Positions 7,967-16,587 of a stretch of 64,000 nt of DNA are shown piece by piece; positions within the stretch are counted from its first letter, which is position 1; each line of letters opens with the position of its first letter. This DNA comes from Opitutaceae bacterium (GTDB lineage: Bacteria; Verrucomicrobiota; Verrucomicrobiia; Opitutales; Opitutaceae). Made by a program: the position numbers and the translations under genes. The stretch lies in contig JAEUGX010000054.1 of assembly GCA_016795545.1 (NCBI GenBank), positions 1 through 64,000 of the forward strand. The letters are read 5' to 3'. The notes under the pieces are model-generated. The model worked only from the letters and a program-made list of their open reading frames with translations, did no database searches and had not been told where the DNA came from.

Positions 7967-10465
7967 ATGCCTACCGCCCATTCCCTGTTGTCGGCCGCCT
8001 GCCTGCTCCTGGCCTTCGCCTCCGCGGCGATCCCCGGCGCCGCGGCCCTTTCGCCCACGCTGCAGCGCCACGCCGCCGCGCGCAACGAGGGGCTGCCGTC
8101 CCTCGCCGTCGACCTCACCGAGGCGACCATCGTCGCGGTGCCGGGACTCACGGGTCCGCGGCTCAAGGCGGTCCGGATGCTCGGGGAGGAGATCGAGCGC
8201 CGGACGCTCGTGACGTGGCCGGTCCGTCCGCGGCCGGACGACGCGGCCGGCGCCGCCGTGGTGGTCGGCACCTTCGACGAGGTCCGCGCGCTGCTCGGGC
8301 CCGCCGCGGCCGGCCTCGGGCTGCGCGAGGCCGACGTCCGCAGCGAGGGCTACCAGATCGTCACGCGGCCGGGCCGCGCGCCGCAGGTGGTCATCGCCGG
8401 ACGCGACGCGCGCGGCGTGCTCTTCGGCATCGGGCACCTGCTGCGGCAGCTGCACTGCGGGCCGGCGCGCGCCGGCCTGACGGCGCCGCTCGACGTGGTC
8501 ACCAGCCCCCATTACCCGTTGCGCGGCCACCAGCTGGGTTACCGGCCGAAGCCCAACGCGTATTCCGGCTGGGACGTGCCCCAGTGGGAGCGCTACATCC
8601 GCGACCTGGTGCTCTTCGGCTGCAACGCCATCGAGGTGCTGCCGCCGCGGACGGACGACCTGCCCGACAGCCCGCATTTCCCGCGGCCGCAGCTGGAGAT
8701 GATGGCCGCCATGTCGCAGCTGGCCGCGGACTACGGGCTCGACGTGTGGATCTGGTACCCGGCGCTCGACGACGACTACGGCAACCCCGCCACGGTGGCC
8801 GCGGCGGTGGCGGAGTGGGGCGAGGTCTTCCGGGCCCTGCCGCGCGTCGACGCCGTGCTGGTGCCCGGCGGCGATCCCGGCCACACCCCGGCCCCGCTGC
8901 TCTTCCCCCTGCTCGAGCGGCAGGCGGCCAACCTGCGCCGCTACCACCCGCAGGCGACGCTGTGGCTCGCGCCCCAGGGCTTCAAGGGGCCCGACATGGA
9001 CTATTTCTTCCGCTACCTTTCCGAGCAGAAGCCCGCCTGGCTCAAGGGCGCCGTCTTCGCCCCCTGGATCCACATGGAACTGGCGGAATTCCGCCGCCGC
9101 GTGCCGGAGTCTTACCCGATCCGTTACTACCCCGACATCACCCACACCAAGGAGTGCCAGTATCCCGTGCCGGACTGGGATCCCGCCTTCGCCCTGACGA
9201 TGGGGCGGGAGCCGATCTGCCCGCGGCCCGACGACATGGCGCTGATCCTGCGGCTCCTGCAGCCGCACACGATCGGGGCGGTGACTTACTCGGAGGGCGT
9301 GAACGACGACGTCAACAAGGCCCTGTGGTCGGCGCTCAGCTGGAATCCGGACGCGGACGTTGACGGCATCCTGCGCGACTACGCGCGGACCTTCATCAGC
9401 GAACGCCTGGCCGAGGACTTCGCCCGCGGGCTCCGCGGGCTGGAGCGCAACTGGCGCGGCCGGCTGGCCGAGAACGCCGGGGTCGACGACACGCTGCGCG
9501 CCTTCCAGGACATGGAGCGGCGCGCCCTGCCGGCGGACCTGCGCAACTGGCGTTTCCAGTCGGCGCTGTACCGGGCGTACTCGGACGCCTATGTCCGGGC
9601 GCGGCTGCGGAACGAGCGCCGGCTCGAGGCCGAGGCCCTGGCCGCGCTCGCCGCCGCCCCGACCGTCGGCGCCGCGGCGGCCATGGAGCGGGCGGCCGCG
9701 ATCCTGCAGGAGGTCGAGACGAAGCCCGTGGCCACCGGACTGCGCACGCGGATCTACCAGCTCGCGGAGGCGCTCTTCCAGAGCATCAACTACAAGTCCA
9801 GCGTCCCGCTCTACCGCGCCACCAACCAGCGGCGCGGCGCGACCCTCGACACGATCGACTACCCGCTCAACAACCGCCTCTGGCTCGACGCCCAGTTCAC
9901 GCGCCTCCGCGCCCTGGACACCGAGGCGGCGCGGCTGGCCGGGATCGCGGCCGTGGTCAACTGGACCGACCCGGGCCCCGGGGGCTTCTACGACGACCTG
10001 GGCAACGTCGGCGCGCAGCCCCGCCTGCAGCCCGGCGTCGGCCACGCCGCCGACCCGGCCTTCATCCGGACCCCGCTCAACGCCCACTTTCCCGCGGACG
10101 GGCCGCCGCTGCCGCTGCGGACCTCCTGGGTGGACTACATCTGGGGCCTCAACGACCTGCCGATCACGCTGCACTACCCGGACCTGGATCCGGCCGCGGA
10201 ATACCAGGTGCGTGTCGTCTACCCGAAATTCCGCGCGGCCGCCGCGCAGGCCAAGGTGCGGCTGCGCGCGAACGGCGACATCCTGATCCACGACTACCTC
10301 GTCCAGCCGTCGCCGGTGGAGCCGCTCACGTTCGACCTCCCGCGGGCCGCCACGCAGGGCGGGCAGCTGACGCTGACCTGGAACCGCGAGATCGGCGCCG
10401 GCGGCAGCGGCAAGGGCTGCGACATCAGCGAGGTATGGCTGATCAAGAAGCCGGCCCGGCGCTAG
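7967..10465 (+). CDS. Secreted protein with GH20-type domain 2 and putative glycosidase barrel
   Basis: Large exported protein of 832 aa. An N-terminal signal (residues 1-26, LLSAACLLLAFASAAIPGAAA) is followed by a domain like the non-catalytic domain 2 of beta-N-acetylhexosaminidases, with GTFDEVRALL, EGYQIVTR and IAGRDARGVLFGIGHLLRQL. A barrel-like region then contains DVWIWYPALDDD and TYSEGVNDDVNKALW. The C-terminal third is helical and ends in a beta domain. It is probably a secreted glycoside hydrolase acting on glycans, but the classic GH20 Asp-Glu catalytic pair is not obvious and the barrel may belong to a different or unassigned family. ATG 7967 gives the signal peptide. Confidence 0.75.
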   Translation: MPTAHSLLSAACLLLAFASAAIPGAAALSPTLQRHAAARNEGLPSLAVDLTEATIVAVPGLTGPRLKAVRMLGEEIERRTLVTWPVRPRPDDAAGAAVVVGTFDEVRALLGPAAAGLGLREADVRSEGYQIVTRPGRAPQVVIAGRDARGVLFGIGHLLRQLHCGPARAGLTAPLDVVTSPHYPLRGHQLGYRPKPNAYSGWDVPQWERYIRDLVLFGCNAIEVLPPRTDDLPDSPHFPRPQLEMMAAMSQLAADYGLDVWIWYPALDDDYGNPATVAAAVAEWGEVFRALPRVDAVLVPGGDPGHTPAPLLFPLLERQAANLRRYHPQATLWLAPQGFKGPDMDYFFRYLSEQKPAWLKGAVFAPWIHMELAEFRRRVPESYPIRYYPDITHTKECQYPVPDWDPAFALTMGREPICPRPDDMALILRLLQPHTIGAVTYSEGVNDDVNKALWSALSWNPDADVDGILRDYARTFISERLAEDFARGLRGLERNWRGRLAENAGVDDTLRAFQDMERRALPADLRNWRFQSALYRAYSDAYVRARLRNERRLEAEALAALAAAPTVGAAAAMERAAAILQEVETKPVATGLRTRIYQLAEALFQSINYKSSVPLYRATNQRRGATLDTIDYPLNNRLWLDAQFTRLRALDTEAARLAGIAAVVNWTDPGPGGFYDDLGNVGAQPRLQPGVGHAADPAFIRTPLNAHFPADGPPLPLRTSWVDYIWGLNDLPITLHYPDLDPAAEYQVRVVYPKFRAAAAQAKVRLRANGDILIHDYLVQPSPVEPLTFDLPRAATQGGQLTLTWNREIGAGGSGKGCDISEVWLIKKPARR

Positions 10466-10481
10466 GCCGGGCCGGGGCCGC

Positions 10482-11609
10482 CTAGCGGAAGCGGCTGACC
10501 TGGAAGAGCGGGTCGGGCGTGGCGCGGTCGAGCGCGAGGGCCGCGGCGAGCTCGCCGACGGCGGGAGCGAGCTTGAAGCCGTGGCCCGAGCCGCCGCCGA
10601 CGGCCAGCACGCGCTCGTCGTCGGGATGGCGGTCGATGATGAGGTCGCGGTCCGGCGTGTTCTCGTACTGGCAGGTGCGGGACTCGAGCAGCGGCGCGCC
10701 GGCCATGCCGGGGAAGCGGTAGGCGAGCCGGTCGCGCGCCCGGGCGAGCCGGCCCGGGTCGGGAGCGCGGTCGACCTTGGTCGGGTCGATCACCTCGCCC
10801 AGGTCGTTGCACGAGATCTTGAAGCCGCGGTGCTCGTTGCCGGGGATGCCGTACCAGCTGCCGTCGGCGTTGTCCAGCCACGCGGGCAGGGCGGTGTCGG
10901 TGTACGCGGGCTCGCCCGGGGGCGGGCCGAAGTAGAACACCTCCTGGCGGGTGGGCCGCATCCACGGGCCGATCCAGTCCGGCAGCACGGCGCCGAGCCA
11001 CGGCCCGCAGGCGAACACGTAGCGGTCGGCCCGCAGGCTCGAGCCGTCCGACAGGCGCAGCTCGTCGAGCCGTCCGCCGGCGCCGCGGCGCGCCTCGACG
11101 CGGGCGATCCGCAGTTCTCCGCCCGCGGCGGTGAAGCGGGCGACGACCTCCTGGACCGCGCGGCGCGCCAGCAGCCAGCCCGCGCGCTCCTCGAGGTAGA
11201 CGGTGCGCACGCCCTGCCAGTTGACCTGGGGGAAGCGGGCCGCCGCCTCGGCGGGGGTCAGCCGGGCCAGCGGGAAGTTCCACTGCCGGAGGAAGCCGAG
11301 CGAGTCGCGCACGAAGGCGTCGTCGTCGCCGAACAGCCAGAGCGCGCCGATCCGCCGGATGAGGCGGAGCGAGGCGGCGGCTTCGAGCTCCTCCCAGAGC
11401 CCGAAGCTGCGGTCCGTCATGCGCACGTAGTGCCCCTTGGGGCCGTACGCGCCGCGGATGATCCGCGACTCGTCGCCCGAGGAGGAGCGGGAGTTAGACG
11501 GACCCCAGGCGTCCACGAGCGTCACCTTGGCGCCCGCGCGGGCGAGCAGCCAGGCGGTCCAGGCGCCGAACACGCCGGCGCCGATCACAGCGATTTCCTT
11601 GCGTTGCAT
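10482..11609 (-). CDS. Sarcosine oxidase/N-methyltryptophan oxidase-like flavoprotein
   Basis: FAD-dependent amine oxidase of the DAO/MSOX family, 375 aa, cytosolic. The Rossmann motif IGAGVFGAW (residues 9-17) is followed by VDAW (Asp33) at the ribose-binding position. Cys313 in SRTCQYENTPD corresponds to the cysteine that carries covalent flavin in monomeric sarcosine oxidase, and GGGSGHGFKLAPAVGE is the C-terminal FAD motif. It should oxidatively demethylate a secondary N-methyl amine such as sarcosine or an N-methylated amino acid. It lies 9 bp downstream of an AstE/DoeB-like deacylase on the same strand, so the two probably act in one catabolic route. Confidence 0.9.
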   Translation of the reverse strand: MQRKEIAVIGAGVFGAWTAWLLARAGAKVTLVDAWGPSNSRSSSGDESRIIRGAYGPKGHYVRMTDRSFGLWEELEAAASLRLIRRIGALWLFGDDDAFVRDSLGFLRQWNFPLARLTPAEAAARFPQVNWQGVRTVYLEERAGWLLARRAVQEVVARFTAAGGELRIARVEARRGAGGRLDELRLSDGSSLRADRYVFACGPWLGAVLPDWIGPWMRPTRQEVFYFGPPPGEPAYTDTALPAWLDNADGSWYGIPGNEHRGFKISCNDLGEVIDPTKVDRAPDPGRLARARDRLAYRFPGMAGAPLLESRTCQYENTPDRDLIIDRHPDDERVLAVGGGSGHGFKLAPAVGELAAALALDRATPDPLFQVSRFR

Positions 11610-11618
11610 AGAGAGGGT

Positions 11619-12587
11619 TCAGCGGCCCAGCGGCACGACGGTGGCGATCGCGTCGCCGACCTGGACGGACCGCTTCCGGAGCACGCACACGACGGTGCCC
11701 GCGTGGTGGGCCCGCACCGTGATGCCGGGCGACCCGTCGAGCGGCAGGATGCGGCCGAGCGTCTGGCCGCGGCGGACGACGGTGCCCGCCGTGACCGCGC
11801 GCAGGAACTGCCCGGCTGCGGCCGCGGGATGGTTCACCTGCAGGTGGGCCTCGTCCTTGCTGGTCGCGATCCGGACGACGGTCGGCCGCAGGCGCGGGTT
11901 CGGGCCCTGGAGGAAGCGGAAGCGGAGCAGGAAATGGCGGAGCCCGCGGTGCAGGGCGGCGCGGTCGTCGGGGTGGACGTCGCCGCCGCCGCGGCACTCG
12001 ACGTAGATGGCCGGCACGCACTCGTCCGCGGCCGAGCTCAGGGTGCGGCCCGGGGCGGGGTGGCTCGCCCAGGTCCAGAAGTCGTCGAAGCAGGTGCACA
12101 TCTCCGCCTGCACGCGGTCGATCTCGGGCCGGCCCGTGACCACGTAGCCGCACCACGGCAGCAGGTCGCTGATCACGCCGCCGCTGTGCAGGTCGAGGTA
12201 ATAGTCGGCGTGCCGGAGCACGTGGCGGAGGAAGAGGTCGGCCACCCGCTCCGCGTGGTTGCCGCGGGGGTTGCCGGGGAACACGCGGGCGAGGTTGCTG
12301 TGGTCGACCGGGTGCCCCCGCGTCCCGGCGAGGAAGGCCTCCTCGTGCAGCACGGGGATCAGCACCAGCGTGCCGCAGATCCGGCGGGGGTCGAGCTGGT
12401 CGACCAGCTCGCGGAGGACGGTCGGGCCTTCGTATTCGTCGCCATGCGTGGCGCCGTTGATCACCGCGACGGGGCCGGGACGGCCGCGCAGGACATACGC
12501 GGTGAAGCCGGGCCGGGAGCCGAGGCGCTTGATGTGCTTGCCGGGCGCGAGCCGCGCCCAGAATGGTTTACCGGGGGAGGTTTTCAT
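11619..12587 (-). CDS. Succinylglutamate desuccinylase/aspartoacylase (AstE/DoeB-like) family protein, copy 1
   Basis: Zinc carboxypeptidase-fold deacylase of 322 aa. The metal site is visible as His48-x-x-Glu51 in GATHGDEYEGP and His134 in LDLHSGG. The ARVFPGNPRG segment resembles substrate-binding sequence in DoeB-type N-acetyl-diaminobutyrate deacetylases. The C-terminal part (AGTVVRRGQTLGRILPLDGSP) looks like a barrel-sandwich domain. ATG 12587 (MKTSPGKPFW) was chosen because it aligns with the start of the paralogue at 35863; an upstream ATG at 12608 is also in frame. It sits 9 bp from the sarcosine-oxidase-like gene. It probably removes an acyl group from an amino acid; the substrate is inferred only at class level. 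Confidence 0.88.
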   Translation of the reverse strand: MKTSPGKPFWARLAPGKHIKRLGSRPGFTAYVLRGRPGPVAVINGATHGDEYEGPTVLRELVDQLDPRRICGTLVLIPVLHEEAFLAGTRGHPVDHSNLARVFPGNPRGNHAERVADLFLRHVLRHADYYLDLHSGGVISDLLPWCGYVVTGRPEIDRVQAEMCTCFDDFWTWASHPAPGRTLSSAADECVPAIYVECRGGGDVHPDDRAALHRGLRHFLLRFRFLQGPNPRLRPTVVRIATSKDEAHLQVNHPAAAAGQFLRAVTAGTVVRRGQTLGRILPLDGSPGITVRAHHAGTVVCVLRKRSVQVGDAIATVVPLGR

Positions 12588-12681
12588 GGAGGGAGGGACA
12601 GACTGCATGATGCACCCGGAACCCGGTGGCAATCGCCGTTCTGCGTGCTCCCGGCCCGCGCGCGGCGGGCCGGGGGCGTCC

Positions 12682-15528
12682 TCACTCGACGCGGACCTCG
12701 ACCCGGCGCACGAGCGGGTAGGCGTCGCCGTTGGCGCTGAGCAGGTCCAGGCGGTACTGGAGCGCGCGATGGCCGGGCGCGAGCGCGAAGCGCCCGCCGG
12801 CGGCCTCGGTCCACGCCGCCGCGGCCAGCTCCGCCGCCGTCGCCGCGCTCCGCACCTGGATGCGCACGCGCGCCTGGAAAGGCGTGGCGGCGTCGACCCG
12901 GATCGTGCCGCCCTGGCGGGCCTGGTCCCAGGTGAAGGTGCGCGAGGTGAAGTTCTCCTCGTACCGCCGGTGGTAGATGTTGCCGACATCCTGCTCCCAC
13001 ATGTAGTGCGGCCCGATCACGGGCAGGTACTGCACGCGCGGATTCCGGAAGCGGTTGCCGTCGTTGAAGTAGATCGGCGAGTCGAGCTCGTGGCCGGGAT
13101 CGGTGGAGTGCGCGGTGAACGCGATGTCGAGGCGGCCGTCGTGGTCGAAGTCGGCCAGCACCGCGTCGTGGCCCGAGTCCAGCACCAGCGCGGTCCGGCG
13201 CCGCGAGTTGTAGCCCTCGGCGGAACCCCAGTAGATGTAGGCGGGCAGCTGCTCGCGGGTCAGCTCCCCGTGGTAGTGGGGGGAAACGATGTCGAGGTAG
13301 CCGTCCCCGTCGAGGTCGGCCACCGCCATGCCGACCGGCGTCATGCCGGGCAGCCACAGCGAGTCGGACTGGCTCCAGCCCTCGGGCCGGCCCCAGAAGA
13401 TGGAGAAGCCGGTGTCGCTGCGGTCGCTGCCGGTGTCGATGTAGCTGCCCGTGACCAGGTCGAGCCAGCCGTCGCCGTTGAGGTCGGCGGTCTCGGCGTC
13501 GATCGGCGTCGGGTAGAGCAGCCGGTGCGCGCGCGACTCGCTGAAGCCCTCGGCCGAGCCCCAGTAGGTGATGACCTGGTTCGTCATGAAGCAGGTGGTC
13601 ACGATGTCGAGCCACCCGTCGCGGTTGTAGTCCGCGATGAGGCCCACGCCCTGCCGGTCGGACCGGGTCACCAGCTGCTGGCGGTCCTCCATCCGGTAGC
13701 CGGCGGCCGAGCCGTAGTAGATGGACAGGGCGGCGGCGGGGTGGAGCGTGTGGTGGGAGGTGCCGACGACGACGTCCAGGTACCCGTCGCGGTTGAGGTC
13801 GGCGACGTCGATGCCCATGGGGCGCGGTTCCGGCAGGATCTGCCGGCGCGAGGCGTCGAAGCGGGTCTTGCCCGGGCCGTGGATCGCGCCCTCGGCGCCG
13901 CCCCAGTAGATGTTGACGCCGGCGCTGTCCGCGCGCGACAGGTTCTCGTCGCTGGCGTCGCCGCCGTTGACGACGATGAGGTCGACGTAGCCGTCGTGGT
14001 TGAGGTCGGAAGCGCTCGACTTGTAGCCGCCGAGGTTGGGGATGTCGGTCATGGCCGCGGTGGAGAAGCCGCCGGCCGAGCCCCAGTACATGCGGATGGG
14101 CACCGCGCTGTCCAGGGTGGCCTGGACGCTGTTGCTGAAGACCGCCACCGCCGGTGCACCCGGCCGGACGCGGGCGATCCGCACCCCCTGGCCGCCGGTC
14201 GTGGGCACGGGCTGGATCCGCGACGGGGCCCGGCGGCGGCCGTCGCCGAAGTAAACGTAGGACGAGGCGCGGGTCGTCCCCTGGCCCTGGTGCACGGCGA
14301 TGGCGAGGTCGCCGTGGCCGTCGCCGTCGAGGTCGCCGACGTCCGCCGTGATGGCGTTGGGGAGGGCCAGCGTGAGGGGCGCGGCGGTGTCGACGCCGTC
14401 GGCCGTGCCCCAGTACACCGCCACGGTGGTGCGGGGGGTGGGCGGCACCGGGTCGGCCGGGTACACCAGGCGCAGCTCGGTCAGGACCAGGTCGGGAAAT
14501 TCGTCGTCGTCGAGGCGGCCGACGGCCACGTGCGAGGCCGGGCGCGTCGCGTGGGTGCGGACCTGGCCGGCCGGCTCGATCTGGTAGAGGACTTCGGCCC
14601 GGGTGGTGACCCACAGGCGGTCGCCGCCCTTGACGGGCTGGGCGCGCATGCACTCGAACCGCGGCAGGCTGCCGTCCGCGGGCGCGGGCAGCGCGAGGGT
14701 CTCGGCGAGCCGCAGCCGGCCGGTCGCCGGATCGATGGCGAGGTACTGGATGGCCCCCAGGGAGGTGAGCACGGCGGCGGTGTACTGGCGCTCGGCGCCG
14801 AATTCGCCGACGACGACCTCGATGGCGTTCGGGACGCCGAGGTCCTGGAGGCGGTCGAGGATGTAGCCGTCGCGGCCGCCCCAGAACACGCGCAGGATGC
14901 GGCCCGCCGGCTGGCCGACGATCCAGGCGGCGGTGTTGATGGTGATCAGGTCGGGCCAGCCGTCGCGGTTCAGGTCGCCGACGGCGAGGTCGTCGTCGCC
15001 GAACAGCGCGGGCTGCAGGCCGGCCACGGCCCCGAAGCCCCCGTTGACGGGCAGCTGGCGGGTGAGGCGCGACGAGCTCCAGCCGTCGGCGGCGCCCCAG
15101 GCGATGGTGAGGGAGCTGCGGTTGCGCTGGATGTTCTGCCGGTTGGGCATGAACACCAGCTCGTTGAAGCCGTCGCGGTTGAGGTCGCACTCGATCGCGC
15201 GGCTGCTGCCGTCGACCCCGAGGTTCGCCAGCTGCAGGCCCCCGTCGGCCCGGGCCGTCGCCAGCGTGGCCGGCAGGTAGTGGTACGAGTCGTGCGAGCT
15301 GTTGAACAGCAGGTCGAGGAAGCCGTTGCCGTCGGCGTCGAACCGCTTGATCGTTTCGAGCTCGCCGCGGGGGTTGACGTGGAGGTTCTGGCCGGCGTTG
15401 CCGAGGGTGCCGGCGGCGAAGCCGGGACCCTGGTCGGTCCACTCGTTCGCGCCCCGGGCGGGGCCGGCGCAGGCGAGCAGGAGCAGCAGGCTGGAAACGG
15501 CGAGCGGGTGGCGGAGCGGCGGAGGCAT
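12682..15528 (-). CDS. Secreted FG-GAP/VCBS repeat protein
   Basis: Exported protein of 948 aa with a signal peptide (SSLLLLLACAGPARG). About eleven repeats of roughly 60-80 residues carry calcium-loop motifs of the DxNxDGxxD type, such as CDLNRDGFNEL, GDLNRDGWPDL, GDLDGDGHGDL, ADLNRDGYLDV and ADLNGDGWLDL, each followed by strands containing YWGSAEGF-like sequence. This pattern predicts an integrin-alpha-like seven-bladed or longer propeller that binds calcium. The final ~100 residues form a separate beta domain. A role in adhesion or polymer binding is possible, but no catalytic site is seen. The start at 15528 places the signal peptide at the N-terminus. Neighbours are on the same strand. 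Confidence 0.88.
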   Translation of the reverse strand: MPPPLRHPLAVSSLLLLLACAGPARGANEWTDQGPGFAAGTLGNAGQNLHVNPRGELETIKRFDADGNGFLDLLFNSSHDSYHYLPATLATARADGGLQLANLGVDGSSRAIECDLNRDGFNELVFMPNRQNIQRNRSSLTIAWGAADGWSSSRLTRQLPVNGGFGAVAGLQPALFGDDDLAVGDLNRDGWPDLITINTAAWIVGQPAGRILRVFWGGRDGYILDRLQDLGVPNAIEVVVGEFGAERQYTAAVLTSLGAIQYLAIDPATGRLRLAETLALPAPADGSLPRFECMRAQPVKGGDRLWVTTRAEVLYQIEPAGQVRTHATRPASHVAVGRLDDDEFPDLVLTELRLVYPADPVPPTPRTTVAVYWGTADGVDTAAPLTLALPNAITADVGDLDGDGHGDLAIAVHQGQGTTRASSYVYFGDGRRRAPSRIQPVPTTGGQGVRIARVRPGAPAVAVFSNSVQATLDSAVPIRMYWGSAGGFSTAAMTDIPNLGGYKSSASDLNHDGYVDLIVVNGGDASDENLSRADSAGVNIYWGGAEGAIHGPGKTRFDASRRQILPEPRPMGIDVADLNRDGYLDVVVGTSHHTLHPAAALSIYYGSAAGYRMEDRQQLVTRSDRQGVGLIADYNRDGWLDIVTTCFMTNQVITYWGSAEGFSESRAHRLLYPTPIDAETADLNGDGWLDLVTGSYIDTGSDRSDTGFSIFWGRPEGWSQSDSLWLPGMTPVGMAVADLDGDGYLDIVSPHYHGELTREQLPAYIYWGSAEGYNSRRRTALVLDSGHDAVLADFDHDGRLDIAFTAHSTDPGHELDSPIYFNDGNRFRNPRVQYLPVIGPHYMWEQDVGNIYHRRYEENFTSRTFTWDQARQGGTIRVDAATPFQARVRIQVRSAATAAELAAAAWTEAAGGRFALAPGHRALQYRLDLLSANGDAYPLVRRVEVRVE

Positions 15529-15605
15529 CGGGGATCGGGTTGGAGGTGGATCCGCCGCGCGGCCGCCCGGCGGGCGGCGCGCGGCGGGGGACAGGGGGCG
15601 GGGGA

Positions 15606-16397
15606 TCAGAGCAGCGCGTACATCTCGTTGACGCACGTGACGCGCACGGACTGCGAGTAGTGGTGCACCGAGATGTCGGGCGTGAGCGGGGTCGGGACCG
15701 AGAGCAGGAACTCCGCCCAGTCGGGCTTGATGTGGGCGACGTACGCCAGGCGGAAGGTGCCGAGCACCGCGTCGGGGGCGGCGTCGAGGTCGGGCAGGAG
15801 CACCGGGCCGGTGTCGAGCTGGTAGTAGCGCTCGCGCGGGCTGAAGTTGGCGGTCACCGCCGGGTACTCGAGCGTCAGGGTGTAGTGCTTCGCTTCGATG
15901 CGGGTGCGCGACACCACGGTCTGCTCCGAGGCCAGCACGGCGTTCAGGTCGTCGATGTCGTCGACCTTCCGCGCGTCGACCCGGCGGATGTCGGCCGCGA
16001 ACACCGTGAAGGCCTCGGCCGGGTTCACCAGGTGGCGCTCGGGCTGCGGCCCGAGGCTCGGCGGGTAGAGCATCACGCCCTTGTTGGTCTTGTCCCAGCG
16101 TTTGAGGGCCAGGAACTGGTCGGGGCCGGCGATCATGCAGAAGTCGGCGTTGGGCTGGGTCCAGATGTCGCGGTCGACGTTGACATGCTCCGTCTTGCAT
16201 GACGCTCCGAGCAGGTAGGGCGTGGTGCGGCCGGTGCGGCGGTCGGTCACCTCGGCGAGGCACTCGGAGCGCACGCGCACGTGGTTCAGCGTGAACGGCG
16301 GCTTGTGCGAGACGGTCCGCGGGGGCTTGGCGACGGTGTCGACGCACCACCGGACATAGGAGCGGTTGGAGTCGTAGATCTTGACGGGATTGGGCAT
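15606..16397 (-). CDS. Conserved-looking protein of unknown function
   Basis: Protein of 263 aa that I do not recognise. It has no signal peptide or membrane segment. Visible features are a beta-rich composition, a FAADIRRVDARKVDDIDDLNAVL segment of charged helix, and a tryptophan/tyrosine-rich core (YVRWCVDTV, RDIWTQPNADFCMIAG, ERYYQLDTGPVLLPDL). ATG 16397 gives MPNPVKIYD; an earlier in-frame start at 16478 would add a proline-rich extension. It lies 77 bp upstream of the VCBS-repeat gene on the same strand, so it may be the first gene of that group. It is probably cytosolic and real, because codon use and length are regular. Confidence 0.65.
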   Translation of the reverse strand: MPNPVKIYDSNRSYVRWCVDTVAKPPRTVSHKPPFTLNHVRVRSECLAEVTDRRTGRTTPYLLGASCKTEHVNVDRDIWTQPNADFCMIAGPDQFLALKRWDKTNKGVMLYPPSLGPQPERHLVNPAEAFTVFAADIRRVDARKVDDIDDLNAVLASEQTVVSRTRIEAKHYTLTLEYPAVTANFSPRERYYQLDTGPVLLPDLDAAPDAVLGTFRLAYVAHIKPDWAEFLLSVPTPLTPDISVHHYSQSVRVTCVNEMYALL

Positions 16398-16587
16398 GGG
16401 AGAAGGCCGGCGCCCCGGCAGGGGGCGGGCGGCAGGACACGGAGCCAAATCGGCGATCCGGAGACAATCGGTGAACACTGGTTTGTTGTCATGACCAAAG
16501 CGCGCTTCCCGGGCCGCGGCGCTTCTCCCGGCCGGCGATGCCCGCTGGCGCCCAGGCGATCGCTTCGGGATTCACTTTCCGGCCGCC

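Noticed and set aside
13000-15400. Regular repeats as a CRISPR-like array
   Set aside because: The repeats are codon-level FG-GAP motifs within one reading frame and are not identical at DNA level; no CRISPR array was seen anywhere.
12259-15660. A 1133-codon open frame opposite the VCBS-repeat gene
   Set aside because: Composition is Gly/Val/Arg/Ala-biased and repeats follow the calcium-loop repeats of the minus-strand gene.
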